Below, piece after piece: positions 15,527-23,684 of a DNA stretch of 64,000 bases. The stretch is taken from the NCBI GenBank assembly GCA_002408205.1, contig DHQY01000009.1, forward strand, positions 310,001 to 374,000. Direction: 5' to 3'. The DNA is from Bacteroidales bacterium UBA5326 (GTDB lineage: Bacteria > Bacteroidota > Bacteroidia > Bacteroidales > UBA932). Each line of letters opens with the position of its first letter. Position 1 is the stretch's first letter. The notes beneath the pieces are model-generated. The model did not search any database. It had not been told where the DNA came from and was given only the letters and a program-made list of their open reading frames with translations. Both the position numbers and the translations under genes were made by a program.

Positions 15527-15586
15527 GGCCCCCGGGAAGGGGTCCCATACATATTATTTATTGGATATCGGGCAATTTATTGCCGA
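15527..15586 (+). promoter_or_regulatory. Two stem-loops in the rpsN-rpsH spacer
   Basis: The spacer between rpsN and rpsH (15520-15609) is much longer than the 2-20 nt seen elsewhere in the cluster. It holds hairpin 1 at 15527-15545 (GG-C-CCCC / GGGG-T-CC around GGGAA) and hairpin 2 at 15568-15586 (TCGG-bulged G-CAA paired to TTGCCGA, loop TTTA). No U-run follows, so neither is a standard terminator. They could be a protein-binding or mRNA-processing site. Inference only. Confidence 0.4.
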
Positions 15587-15609
15587 GTAACAAACTAAAA
15601 CAAACAACT

Positions 15610-16005
15610 ATGACTGATCCAATAGCAGATTTTCTGACAAGGATTCGTAATGCGGTAGCCGCCGGCCATAAAATAGTGGAAGTTCCCGCATCAAAGGTTA
15701 AAATCGAGCTCACCCGGATTTTACACGAAAAAGGTTATATTCTCAGCTACAAGGTAGTTGAAGGTCAACCTTCCAACACAATTAAAATTGCATTAAAATA
15801 CCATCCCGAGACCAAACGTCCGGCTATTAAAAAGCTGATCCGCGTTTCCAGTCCCGGTTTACGCCGTTATTCGGGTGTTTCCGAAATGCCCAGGGTGCTG
15901 AATGGTCTTGGCATTGCAATCATATCAACATCAAAAGGCATTATCACCGACAAAGAGGCTAAAGACCTGAACGTTGGCGGTGAGATTATGTGTTACGTAT
16001 ACTAA
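15610..16005 (+). CDS. rpsH: 30S ribosomal protein S8
   Basis: 131 residues from the ATG at 15610 (MTDPIADFLTRIRNA, the classical S8 start); an upstream in-frame start would add ten unrelated residues. The C-terminal STSKGIITDKEA and GGEIMCYVY segments are those of S8, which binds 16S helix 21 and in E. coli represses the spc operon. Confidence 0.97.
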   Translation: MTDPIADFLTRIRNAVAAGHKIVEVPASKVKIELTRILHEKGYILSYKVVEGQPSNTIKIALKYHPETKRPAIKKLIRVSSPGLRRYSGVSEMPRVLNGLGIAIISTSKGIITDKEAKDLNVGGEIMCYVY

Positions 16006-16019
16006 AATAATTATACAAT

Positions 16020-16580
16020 ATGTCACGAATAGGAAAACTCCCTGTAAACCTGCCCAAAGGTGTGAGCGTTAAAATAGGCTCAGACAATGTGGTTACGGTT
16101 AAAGGCCCTCTCGGTGAACTTAAACAAAAAGTTGACCCGGATATTAAGGTATCAGTAGAGGGAACCGAGCTTAAACTGGAACGTCCTACCGATCAGCCCC
16201 GCCACAGATCTCTGCATGGTCTATACCGTGCTCTGATACACAATATGGTGGTTGGTGTTTCCACGGGCTATACCATTAAGCAGGAATTGGTAGGCGTGGG
16301 TTACCGCGTTGAAGTAAAAGGACAGGTTCTGGAATTTAACCTGGGTTATTCTCACGATATCCATTTCATGTTGCCGAATGAAGTAAAAGCTACTGCAGAA
16401 GTGGTGAAAAAAGGTGCAAACCCGGTATTGACCCTAACCAGCTATGACAAACAGTTATTGGGTACCGTAGCAGCCAAGATCCGCTCTCTGCGTGCTCCTG
16501 AGCCTTATAAAGGCAAGGGTATCAAATTTGTAGGTGAACAACTTCGTCGTAAAGCCGGAAAATCGGCCGGAGCTAAATAG
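16020..16580 (+). CDS. rplF: 50S ribosomal protein L6
   Basis: 186 residues; MSRIGKLPVNLPKGV start, two-fold L6 domains, and the C-terminal RAPEPYKGKGIKFVGEQLRR signature that binds 23S rRNA near the factor-binding site. Normal order after rpsH. Confidence 0.97.
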   Translation: MSRIGKLPVNLPKGVSVKIGSDNVVTVKGPLGELKQKVDPDIKVSVEGTELKLERPTDQPRHRSLHGLYRALIHNMVVGVSTGYTIKQELVGVGYRVEVKGQVLEFNLGYSHDIHFMLPNEVKATAEVVKKGANPVLTLTSYDKQLLGTVAAKIRSLRAPEPYKGKGIKFVGEQLRRKAGKSAGAK

Positions 16581-16594
16581 TAGGAGATGAAATT

Positions 16595-16957
16595 ATGGCT
16601 TTAACAAAACAAGCAAGAAGACAACGGATTCAATACCGTATCCGCAAGCGGATTTCCGGAACTCCCGAACGCCCCAGGTTGGCCGTTTACCGGAGTAATA
16701 AACAGATATACGTTCAGATTATTGATGACATAGCCGGTGTTACTTTGGTTCAGGCTTCTTCAAAGGATACATCCCTGTCGGAGCTTATTAAAGGCAAGAA
16801 CCATGTTGAGCAATCGAAGCTCGTAGGAAAACTGGCCGCTGAACGTGCACTGGCAAAAGGTATCTCTATGGTTGCTTTTGACCGCGGAGGATATCTGTAT
16901 CATGGAAGAGTTAAAAGTTTAGCAGACGCCGCCAGAGAAGGTGGTCTTAAATTCTAA
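16595..16957 (+). CDS. rplR: 50S ribosomal protein L18
   Basis: 120 residues. RRIRKRISGTPERPRLAVYRS-type start (seen as RIRKRISGTPERPRLAVYRS), IYVQIIDD, and the C-terminal FDRGGYLYHGRVKSLADAAR. L18 carries 5S rRNA onto the large subunit. A TAGGAGATG Shine-Dalgarno-like stretch precedes the ATG. Confidence 0.97.
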   Translation: MALTKQARRQRIQYRIRKRISGTPERPRLAVYRSNKQIYVQIIDDIAGVTLVQASSKDTSLSELIKGKNHVEQSKLVGKLAAERALAKGISMVAFDRGGYLYHGRVKSLADAAREGGLKF

Positions 16958-16963
16958 TACCTT

Positions 16964-17482
16964 ATGGCAAGTATTAAAGTAAAAAAAGTAAAAGCAACCG
17001 ACCTTGAGTTGAAAGACCGTCTGGTAGCTATCCAACGTGTTACAAAAGTCACAAAAGGTGGACGTCACTTCAGTTTCGCAGCCATTGTTGTTGTAGGCGA
17101 TGAGAAAGGCGTTGTCGGTTACGGTCTGGGAAAGGCCGGAGAAGTTACCTCAGCCATATCAAAGGGTATTGAGGATGCTAAAAAGAATTTATATCGTATT
17201 CCCCTGAGCAAAGAAACCATTCCTCACGAAATGGAAGCCAAATTCGGCGGGGCAAAGGTATTTATGAAGCCCGCATCCCCCGGATCGGGTGTGATCGCCG
17301 GCGGTGCTATGCGTGCCGTTTTTGAATCTGTGGGAGTTCATGACGTTTTGGCCAAATCCAAAGGTTCATCAAATCCTCACAATTTGGTTAAGGCTACCGT
17401 TCATGCGCTGCTGGAAATGCGCGATGCATACCAGGTTGCCGGTGTACGCGGTATCAGAATGGAAAAAGTATTTAAAGGATAA
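16964..17482 (+). CDS. rpsE: 30S ribosomal protein S5
   Basis: 172 residues. Contains the S5 dsRBD-like motif TKVTKGGRHFSFAAIVVVGD, the GVVGYGLGKAGEV turn and SPGSGVIAGGAMRAV. S5 helps keep decoding accurate and lines the mRNA entry channel. Starts 6 nt after rplR. Confidence 0.97.
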   Translation: MASIKVKKVKATDLELKDRLVAIQRVTKVTKGGRHFSFAAIVVVGDEKGVVGYGLGKAGEVTSAISKGIEDAKKNLYRIPLSKETIPHEMEAKFGGAKVFMKPASPGSGVIAGGAMRAVFESVGVHDVLAKSKGSSNPHNLVKATVHALLEMRDAYQVAGVRGIRMEKVFKG

Positions 17483-17494
17483 GGAGGAAAGACT

Positions 17495-17677
17495 ATGGCA
17501 ATTTGGAAAATCACCCAGGTTAAAAGTAAGAACTCTGCAACCAAGCGTCAGATGGGCACCCTGGCTTCTCTGGGAATTCTCAGGATCAATCATTCTGTTG
17601 AAAGGGAAGATACCCCTATAGTAAGAGGTATGGTGGAAAAGGTGCGTCATTTAGTTAATGTAGAAGAAGTAAAGTAA
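17495..17677 (+). CDS. rpmD: 50S ribosomal protein L30
   Basis: 60 residues; WKITQVKSKNSATKRQMGTL and LGILRINHSV are the L30 pattern. Preceded by a strong Shine-Dalgarno site (AAGGAGGAAA), one of few in the window. Confidence 0.95.
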   Translation: MAIWKITQVKSKNSATKRQMGTLASLGILRINHSVEREDTPIVRGMVEKVRHLVNVEEVK

Positions 17678-17693
17678 ATCAGGAGGAAACATA

Positions 17694-18143
17694 ATGAATT
17701 TATCTAATTTAAAACCCGCAGAAGGGTCAGTTTCCAAAAGAAAACGTATAGGACGCGGCCAAGGATCAGGAAAAGGCGGAACCTCTACACGTGGTCAAAA
17801 AGGAGCTCAGTCTCGCTCGGGGTATTCCCGTAAATTCGGGTTTGAAGGCGGTCAGATGCCTATGCAACGCCGTTTACCCAAATTCGGGTTCAAAAATATC
17901 AACCGCGTGGAGTATAAGGCCATCAATATTTCTACTTTACAGTCGTTGTATGAAAAAACCGGCCTGACCGATATCAATATTGAAGTCCTCAAAAACGCAG
18001 GGCTTGTATCCAAGAATGATTTGGTCAAAATATTAGGGAAAGGGGAGCTTTCTGCTAAGCTCAATGTTTCTGCACATGGTTTTTCCCAGACAGCAAAACA
18101 AGTTATTGAAGCAAAAGAAGGGACGGTTACAGTTATTGAATAA
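17694..18143 (+). CDS. rplO: 50S ribosomal protein L15
   Basis: 149 residues. Gly/Arg-rich N-terminal tail (RIGRGQGSGKGGTSTRGQKG), then GFEGGQMPMQRRLPKFGF, the L15 signature. Preceded by a strong AGGAGGAAA Shine-Dalgarno site. secY follows after 19 nt as in most bacteria. Confidence 0.97.
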   Translation: MNLSNLKPAEGSVSKRKRIGRGQGSGKGGTSTRGQKGAQSRSGYSRKFGFEGGQMPMQRRLPKFGFKNINRVEYKAINISTLQSLYEKTGLTDINIEVLKNAGLVSKNDLVKILGKGELSAKLNVSAHGFSQTAKQVIEAKEGTVTVIE

Positions 18144-18162
18144 CCCAGAACAAGCCTGACGA

Positions 18163-19482
18163 ATGAAAAAATTTTTAGAAACCATTAAAAACATCTTCAA
18201 GATTGAAGAACTGCGTAAGCGGATCGGGTACACCGTGGTGCTTATTTTAATCTATAGACTGGGAAGTTTTGTTGTACTGCCCGGTATAGATCCCATGCAG
18301 TTGGCCAACCTGCAGACGCAAGCTTCCGGAGGATTGGTTGGTTTGTTGAATATGTTCTCCGGAGGTGCTTTTGGAAATGCTTCCATTTTTGCTCTCGGAG
18401 TGATGCCATATATCTCGGCATCCATCGTTATTCAGCTTCTGGGTATTATGATCCCTTATTTTCAGCGGATGCAGCGCGAAGGTGAAAGCGGACGCCGGAA
18501 AATGAACCAGTGGACCCGTTACCTGACCATCGTGATCCTTGCACTGCAGGGCCCTGCTTACCTCACGAACCTGCATGCGCAGCTTCCCGAAACGGCATTC
18601 CTGCTCAGCGGATTTTCTTTCAATCTGTTTGCCACCATTGTGCTTATTGGCGGAACCATGTTCATTATGTGGCTCGGTGAACGTATCACCGACCGCGGTC
18701 TGGGAAATGGTATTTCCCTGATCATTATGGTGGGTATCGTTGCCAGGTTGCCTTTTGCATTTTTTGCCGAGGCTTCGGATCGCGCCACACAGTCCACTGG
18801 CGGAATTCTTATGCTGATAGTGGAATTGGTGATATTGTTCTTCATTTTCATTGCCTCTATTGCATTGGTACAGGGTGTCCGCAAAATTCCGGTACAATAT
18901 GCCAAGCGCATTGTCGGGAACAAACAGTACGGTGGAGTACGTCAGTACATTCCTTTGAAGATCAATGCGGCCGGTGTTATGCCTATTATCTTTGCCCAGG
19001 CACTGATGCTCTTTCCCATGATATTCGCAAGCTTTGATGCTACCCGCGGATTTGCTGCGGTTATGAGCAATATGCAGGGTTTTTGGTATAATTTTGTTTT
19101 CTTCATTCTTGTGGTTGCCTTTACCTATTTTTACACAGCGGTTACTGTCAACCCCACTAACATGGCGGAAGACATGAAGAAAAACGGAGGTTTTATTCCC
19201 GGAGTGAAACCCGGAAAGAAAACCGCCGAATATATAGACAGTGTTATGTCCCGTATTACCCTTCCGGGCGCTATCTTCCTGGGTATTGTAGCAATTTTGC
19301 CTGTTTTTGCCCAGATGCTTGGAATTAGCAACCAGTTTGCTTCGTTCTACGGAGGAACTTCGTTACTGATCCTGGTAGGAGTTGTTCTCGATACGTTACA
19401 ACAGATCGAGAGCCACTTATTAATGCGTCACTACGACGGATTAATGAAGACCGGCCGTCTGAAAGGACGCTCCGGAATATAG
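18163..19482 (+). CDS. secY: Protein translocase subunit SecY
   Basis: 439 residues, ten TM segments; the central pore of the Sec translocon. Recognised from LPGIDPMQL, the plug region after TM1, FALGVMPYISASIVIQL, ITDRGLGNGISLIIMVGI and the cytoplasmic loop IPVQYAKR. The order rplO-secY-map-infA matches the classical spc/alpha region. Confidence 0.97.
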   Translation: MKKFLETIKNIFKIEELRKRIGYTVVLILIYRLGSFVVLPGIDPMQLANLQTQASGGLVGLLNMFSGGAFGNASIFALGVMPYISASIVIQLLGIMIPYFQRMQREGESGRRKMNQWTRYLTIVILALQGPAYLTNLHAQLPETAFLLSGFSFNLFATIVLIGGTMFIMWLGERITDRGLGNGISLIIMVGIVARLPFAFFAEASDRATQSTGGILMLIVELVILFFIFIASIALVQGVRKIPVQYAKRIVGNKQYGGVRQYIPLKINAAGVMPIIFAQALMLFPMIFASFDATRGFAAVMSNMQGFWYNFVFFILVVAFTYFYTAVTVNPTNMAEDMKKNGGFIPGVKPGKKTAEYIDSVMSRITLPGAIFLGIVAILPVFAQMLGISNQFASFYGGTSLLILVGVVLDTLQQIESHLLMRHYDGLMKTGRLKGRSGI

Positions 19483-19499
19483 ATAAAGTTCTTTTTATA

Positions 19500-20270
19500 A
19501 TGAATAAAATCAAAACCGAAGAAGAGATCGCGCTTATGCGCGAGAACGGGATGCTGGTTTCCAAAACTCTGGCCGAGGTGGGCAGGCATATTGTTCCCGG
19601 GGTTACTACCCTTGAACTGGATGCCCTGGCCGAAACCTTTATCAGAGATCACGGTGCCGTCCCGGCTTTTCTTGGGTACAACGGATTTCCTTATTCCTTG
19701 TGTATTTCTGTCAATTCGGTGGTAGTTCACGGGTTTCCCGGTGATTACCGTTTGAAAGAAGGAGATATCGTGTCCGTTGACTGCGGTACGAAGTATAAGG
19801 GTTATTTTGGGGATTCTGCCTACACTTTTGGTGTAGGTCAGGTTTCTCAAGCGGCTGAACATCTTATGCAGACAACCCGTGAGTCTTTGTACAAAGGAAT
19901 AGAGAAAGCTGTAGCCGGTAATCGTATCGGCGATATTGGGGCAGCTGTCCAAAACTATGTGGAGGCCAGGGGCTTCTCCGTAGTCAGGGAGATGGTAGGT
20001 CACGGTATAGGAAGCAACCTTCATGAATCACCCGATGTGCCTAATTACGGCAGACCGGGACAGGGGAAACACCTGGAAGAAGGTATGGTAATATGCATTG
20101 AACCTATGATCAATCAGGGTGGTTGCGGCGTATATCTGGAACGTGACGGTTGGACTCTCAGAACGGCAGACAATAAAAATTCAGCCCATTATGAGTTAAC
20201 CGTTGTAATTCGGAAGCAACAAGCGGAAATCTTGTCTACCTTTGCCTTCATCGAGGGCAAAACTATTTAA
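19500..20270 (+). CDS. map: Methionine aminopeptidase, type I
   Basis: 256 residues; removes the N-terminal methionine of nascent proteins. Dinuclear metal ligands are visible: Asp in SVDCGTKY, Asp in YFGDSAY, His in MVGHGIG, Glu in CIEPMI and Glu in HYELTVV. The active-site His in VVVHGFP is present. The residue after the last Glu is Leu where EHT is usual; this does not affect a ligand. No Cys-rich N-terminal extension. Confidence 0.95.
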   Translation: MNKIKTEEEIALMRENGMLVSKTLAEVGRHIVPGVTTLELDALAETFIRDHGAVPAFLGYNGFPYSLCISVNSVVVHGFPGDYRLKEGDIVSVDCGTKYKGYFGDSAYTFGVGQVSQAAEHLMQTTRESLYKGIEKAVAGNRIGDIGAAVQNYVEARGFSVVREMVGHGIGSNLHESPDVPNYGRPGQGKHLEEGMVICIEPMINQGGCGVYLERDGWTLRTADNKNSAHYELTVVIRKQQAEILSTFAFIEGKTI

Positions 20271-20297
20271 AAATTAGATTAATAAGGACTAAACAAA

Positions 20298-20516
20298 ATG
20301 CCCAAACAATCTGCAATCGAAAAAGAAGGTGTAATAATTGAGGCCTTATCCAACGCCATGTTCAGAGTGGAATTGGATAACGGACATGTAATTATTGCGC
20401 ATATTTCCGGGAAAATGAGAATGCACTACATCCGCATTCTTCCCGGAGACAGGGTTCGGGTGGAGATGTCTCCCTATGATCTGACAAAGGGGCGGATTTC
20501 CTTTAGGTATAAATAA
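20298..20516 (+). CDS. infA: Translation initiation factor IF-1
   Basis: 72 residues of an OB fold: MPKQSAIEKEGVIIEALSNA start, FRVELDNGHVIIAHISGKMR, and GDRVRVEMSPYDLTKGRI. Binds the ribosomal A site during initiation. 27 nt after map, in the usual place before rpmJ. Confidence 0.97.
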   Translation: MPKQSAIEKEGVIIEALSNAMFRVELDNGHVIIAHISGKMRMHYIRILPGDRVRVEMSPYDLTKGRISFRYK

Positions 20517-20538
20517 TTAGCCTATAACACTTACAACA

Positions 20539-20655
20539 ATGAAAGTAAAAGCATCCGTTAAAAAGCGCAGTGAAGATTGTAAAATCGTAAGACGTAAAGG
20601 TCGTTTGTATGTTATATGCAAAAAGAACCCCAAGTTTAAAATGCGCCAAGGTTAA
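20539..20655 (+). CDS. rpmJ: 50S ribosomal protein L36 (zinc-free form)
   Basis: 38 residues: MKVKASVKKRSEDCKIVRRK..., ending NPKFKMRQG. Only two cysteines (14 and 27) remain, and the CxxC plus C-x4-H zinc set is incomplete, so this is the C-minus form usual in Bacteroidetes. Located between infA and rpsM. Confidence 0.95.
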   Translation: MKVKASVKKRSEDCKIVRRKGRLYVICKKNPKFKMRQG

Positions 20656-20688
20656 AAATCAGTAAAAAAACAAAAAGTATTATAAATT

Positions 20689-21066
20689 ATGGCACGTATA
20701 GCCGGTGTTGACTTACCTAACAACAAACGCGGAGAAATAGGGTTAACCTATATCTACGGAATTGGTCGCAGTTCCGCCCAGGCAATTCTGACCAAAGCGG
20801 GCATAGACTATGACACGAAGGTGAAAGACTGGAACGATGACCAGATTGCCGCCATTCGTTCCCTTATTTCCGAAGAGTATAAAATTGAAGGAGAACTCCG
20901 CTCTTCTGTACAGATGAATATCAAACGACTGATGGATATTGGTTGTTATAGAGGTATCCGTCATCGTCTCGGATTACCCGTTCGCGGACAGACTACCAAA
21001 AACAATGCCCGTACCCGCAAGGGCCGCAAGAAAACGGTAGCTAACAAGAAGAAAGCAACTAAATAG
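20689..21066 (+). CDS. rpsM: 30S ribosomal protein S13
   Basis: 125 residues; ARIAGVDLPNNKRGEIGLTY start and the C-terminal GLPVRGQTTKNNARTRKGRK that contacts tRNA in the P site. Forms the head-head bridge with L5. First r-protein gene of the alpha part. Confidence 0.97.
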   Translation: MARIAGVDLPNNKRGEIGLTYIYGIGRSSAQAILTKAGIDYDTKVKDWNDDQIAAIRSLISEEYKIEGELRSSVQMNIKRLMDIGCYRGIRHRLGLPVRGQTTKNNARTRKGRKKTVANKKKATK

Positions 21067-21077
21067 TATCTGAGATT

Positions 21078-21470
21078 ATGGCAAAGAAAACAAATACGAC
21101 AGCTAAGAAGAAAGTCGTTAAAGTGGATGCTTACGGACAAGCACACATTTCTTCCACATTCAACAATGTAATTGTGACCCTGGCAAACAGCGAAGGTCAG
21201 GTGATCAGCTGGTCATCTGCCGGTAAAATGGGCTTTCGCGGTTCCAAAAAGAACACTCCCTATGCCGCTCAGACTGCTGCTGCAGATTGCGCAAAAGTTG
21301 CGTATGACATGGGACTTCGCAAGGTAAAAGCATATGTAAAAGGACCTGGATCTGGTCGCGAATCCGCTATCCGGACCATTCACGGAGCCGGTATCGAAGT
21401 TACCGAGATAGTTGATGTTACCCCTCTTCCTCATAATGGATGCCGTCCTAAAGGACGCCGCAGGGTATAA
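21078..21470 (+). CDS. rpsK: 30S ribosomal protein S11
   Basis: 130 residues; AHISSTFNNVIVTLANSEG, SSAGKMGFRGSKKNTPYAAQ and the C-terminal PHNGCRPKGRRRV are diagnostic. Platform protein near the mRNA exit. Confidence 0.97.
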   Translation: MAKKTNTTAKKKVVKVDAYGQAHISSTFNNVIVTLANSEGQVISWSSAGKMGFRGSKKNTPYAAQTAAADCAKVAYDMGLRKVKAYVKGPGSGRESAIRTIHGAGIEVTEIVDVTPLPHNGCRPKGRRRV

Positions 21471-21496
21471 TTGTTTATCACTAAAAAACTAAGAAC

Positions 21497-22102
21497 ATGG
21501 CAAGATATACAGGCCCAAAGACTAAAATAGCCCGTAAATTCGGCGAGCCGATTTATGGTCCCGACAAAAGTTTTGAACGCAAAAATCATCCTCCGGGACA
21601 ACACGGGATGACCAAAAAGCGTAAAAAAACTTCTGAGTATGGCACACAATTGAAAGAAAAACAGAAAGTAAAATATACTTACGGCATTCTGGAACGCCAA
21701 TTCCATAATCTTTTTGAAAAAGCTTCTACTATGAAAGGTCGTAAGGGCGAAAACCTCCTTCTGTTGCTGGAAAGCCGTTTGGACAATATTGTTTTCCGTA
21801 TGGGTATTGCTCCCACAAGACCGGCTGCGCGTCAATTGGTTTCCCATAATCATATCACTATAGACGGAGCGGTTTGCAATATACCCTCGGCCCTTGTGAA
21901 ACCCGGTACAGTAATAGCTGTCAGAGAACGTTCCAAAAACCTGGAAGTTATTCAGGAAAATATTTCACGTTCTTCCAGTAAATATCCATGGATTGAATGG
22001 GATGCCGCCTCTGTGGCCGGAAAATTCCTGAATTACCCGGATCGTACCGAAATACCCGAAACCATCAATGAGCAATTAATTGTGGAGTTGTACTCCAAGT
22101 AA
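21497..22102 (+). CDS. rpsD: 30S ribosomal protein S4
   Basis: 201 residues; MARYTGPKTKIARKFGEPI start and the S4 RNA-binding domain LLLLLESRLDNIVFRMG with ARQLVSHNHITIDG. Assembly initiator of the small subunit and, in E. coli, repressor of the alpha operon. The N-terminal zinc-binding cysteines are absent. Confidence 0.97.
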   Translation: MARYTGPKTKIARKFGEPIYGPDKSFERKNHPPGQHGMTKKRKKTSEYGTQLKEKQKVKYTYGILERQFHNLFEKASTMKGRKGENLLLLLESRLDNIVFRMGIAPTRPAARQLVSHNHITIDGAVCNIPSALVKPGTVIAVRERSKNLEVIQENISRSSSKYPWIEWDAASVAGKFLNYPDRTEIPETINEQLIVELYSK

Positions 22103-22118
22103 TATTTAAATTTCTACA

Positions 22119-23141
22119 ATGGCAATATTAGCATTTCAAAAACCCGATAAAGTAATAATGCATGAATGCTCCGACACATTCGGGCGTTTCGAGTTCCGTC
22201 CTTTGGAACCCGGATACGGCATTACTGTAGGGAACGCACTCAGAAGGATCTTACTGTCCTCACTTGAAGGATATGCTCTGACATCTGTCAAGATAGACGG
22301 TGTTGAACATGAGTTTGCAACCATCCCAGGCGTTATAGAAAACGTTGTTGATATTATTCTTAACCTGAAACAGGTTCGTTTCAAAAGAATGATTGACGGT
22401 GTAGAAGAAGAAACCGTTAAAGTAACTGTCAAAGGGAAGGAACATTTTATTGCCGAAGACATTTCCAAACAGCTGTCTTCCTTTAAAGTGCTTAACTCGG
22501 ATTTTGTAATTTGCACGATGGATCCTTCCGTGTCGTTGACCATGGAATTTCATATTGGAAAAGGTCGCGGTTATGTTCCTGCAGAAGAGAATCGTGTTGA
22601 GAATGCTCCTTTTGGCATAATAGCGATGGATGCTATATATACTCCCATTAAAAATGTGAAGTATTCCGTAGAAAACTGGCGTGTTGAACAGAAAACCGAC
22701 TACGAAAAACTGAATATAGAAGTGACTACAGACGGGTCCGTACACCCTAAGGATGCCCTGAAAGAAGCTGCAAAGATCCTGATCCATCACTTTATGCTGT
22801 TCTCAGATGAAAGGATCAGCCTTGAACTTCCTCAGGAATCGGTTAGCTCAGACCTGGATGAAGAATCATTGCGTATGCGTCAGCTGCTGCTCACCAAGCT
22901 TTCGGACATGGAACTTTCTGTCCGTGCTCTGAATTGTCTTAAAGCAGCCGAGATTGAAACTTTTGCAGATCTGGTTTCTATTCCACGTCATGAACTCATG
23001 AAATTCCGTAATTTCGGGAAGAAATCGCTGACAGAAATAGATATGCTTATGGATCGTCTCGATCTCTCGTTTGGAATTGACGTTACCAAGTACAACATTG
23101 AAAAAAAAGTAAAAAAACATGAGACACAGAAGGACAATTAA
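22119..23141 (+). CDS. rpoA: RNA polymerase alpha subunit
   Basis: 340 residues. N-terminal dimerisation and assembly domain (GRFEFRPLEPGYGITVGNAL, RRILLSSLEGYA) and a C-terminal domain at about 250-325 (LSDMELSVRALNCLKAAEI, FRNFGKKSLTEI) that contacts UP elements and activators. The last 23 bp overlap the start of rplQ. Confidence 0.97.
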   Translation: MAILAFQKPDKVIMHECSDTFGRFEFRPLEPGYGITVGNALRRILLSSLEGYALTSVKIDGVEHEFATIPGVIENVVDIILNLKQVRFKRMIDGVEEETVKVTVKGKEHFIAEDISKQLSSFKVLNSDFVICTMDPSVSLTMEFHIGKGRGYVPAEENRVENAPFGIIAMDAIYTPIKNVKYSVENWRVEQKTDYEKLNIEVTTDGSVHPKDALKEAAKILIHHFMLFSDERISLELPQESVSSDLDEESLRMRQLLLTKLSDMELSVRALNCLKAAEIETFADLVSIPRHELMKFRNFGKKSLTEIDMLMDRLDLSFGIDVTKYNIEKKVKKHETQKDN

Positions 23142-23598
23142 TCACTTGGGACGTAAAACCGGGCACAGGAAGGCTCTGTTGGCCAATATGGCATCGTCCC
23201 TGATACTGCATAAACGTATGGAGACCACCGAAGCAAAAGCAAAAGCGCTTCGCGTTTATGTGGAACCGTTGATTACCAAGTCAAAAGAAGATACAACCCA
23301 TTCACGCCGTACGGTATTTGCTTACCTTAAAGACAAAGATGCCGTCAATGAATTGTTTCGCGTAGTGGCCCCGAAGATCGGTACCCGTCCCGGAGGTTAT
23401 ACACGTATCCTGAAAATAGGATTCCGTGCCGGTGATGCCGCCGATATGGCTATGATAGAATTGGTGGACTTCAACGAACTTGCACTGGCAGGATCTGCCA
23501 AGAAGGAAGTGAAAAAGACCACCCGCAGAAGCCGTGCCAAAGCTACAGCCAAAGCTCCCGTTACTGAAGCCCCGGCCGAAACGCCTGCTGCTGAATAA
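23119..23598 (+). CDS. rplQ: 50S ribosomal protein L17
   Basis: 159 residues. L17 core at 1-125 (MRHRRTINHLGRKTGHRKAL, EPLITKSKEDTTHSRR, GTRPGGYTRILKIGFR, AMIELVDFNE), then a ~30-residue Lys/Ala/Pro/Glu-rich tail, as often seen in Bacteroidetes. The start at 23119 lies inside rpoA, so translation is probably coupled. A strong terminator follows and closes the cluster. Confidence 0.96.
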   Translation: MRHRRTINHLGRKTGHRKALLANMASSLILHKRMETTEAKAKALRVYVEPLITKSKEDTTHSRRTVFAYLKDKDAVNELFRVVAPKIGTRPGGYTRILKIGFRAGDAADMAMIELVDFNELALAGSAKKEVKKTTRRSRAKATAKAPVTEAPAETPAAE

Positions 23599-23615
23599 TT
23601 CGGATTATCCGCATG

Positions 23616-23660
23616 ATTATTCCCGGAATAAAATTTTTATTCCGGGAATAATTTTTTTAT
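23616..23660 (+). terminator. Rho-independent terminator of the ribosomal cluster
   Basis: Perfect 17-bp inverted repeat (23616-23632 with 23636-23652; core ATTCCCGGAAT) around a 3-nt loop, followed by a T run. Ends the rplP-rplQ transcript. Confidence 0.92.
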
Positions 23661-23672
23661 TCAAGGAAGACC

Positions 23673-23680
23673 TATCTTTG
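23673..23680 (+). promoter_or_regulatory. -7 element 4 nt before tgt
   Basis: TATCTTTG followed by CCGG and the ATG at 23685; implies a leaderless transcript. -33 element not evident. Confidence 0.55.
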
Positions 23681-23684
23681 CCGG

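Noticed and set aside
18247..18897. A 216-codon frame antisense to secY
   Set aside because: Antisense to conserved secY, low complexity (His/Gln/Asn-rich), no family resemblance.
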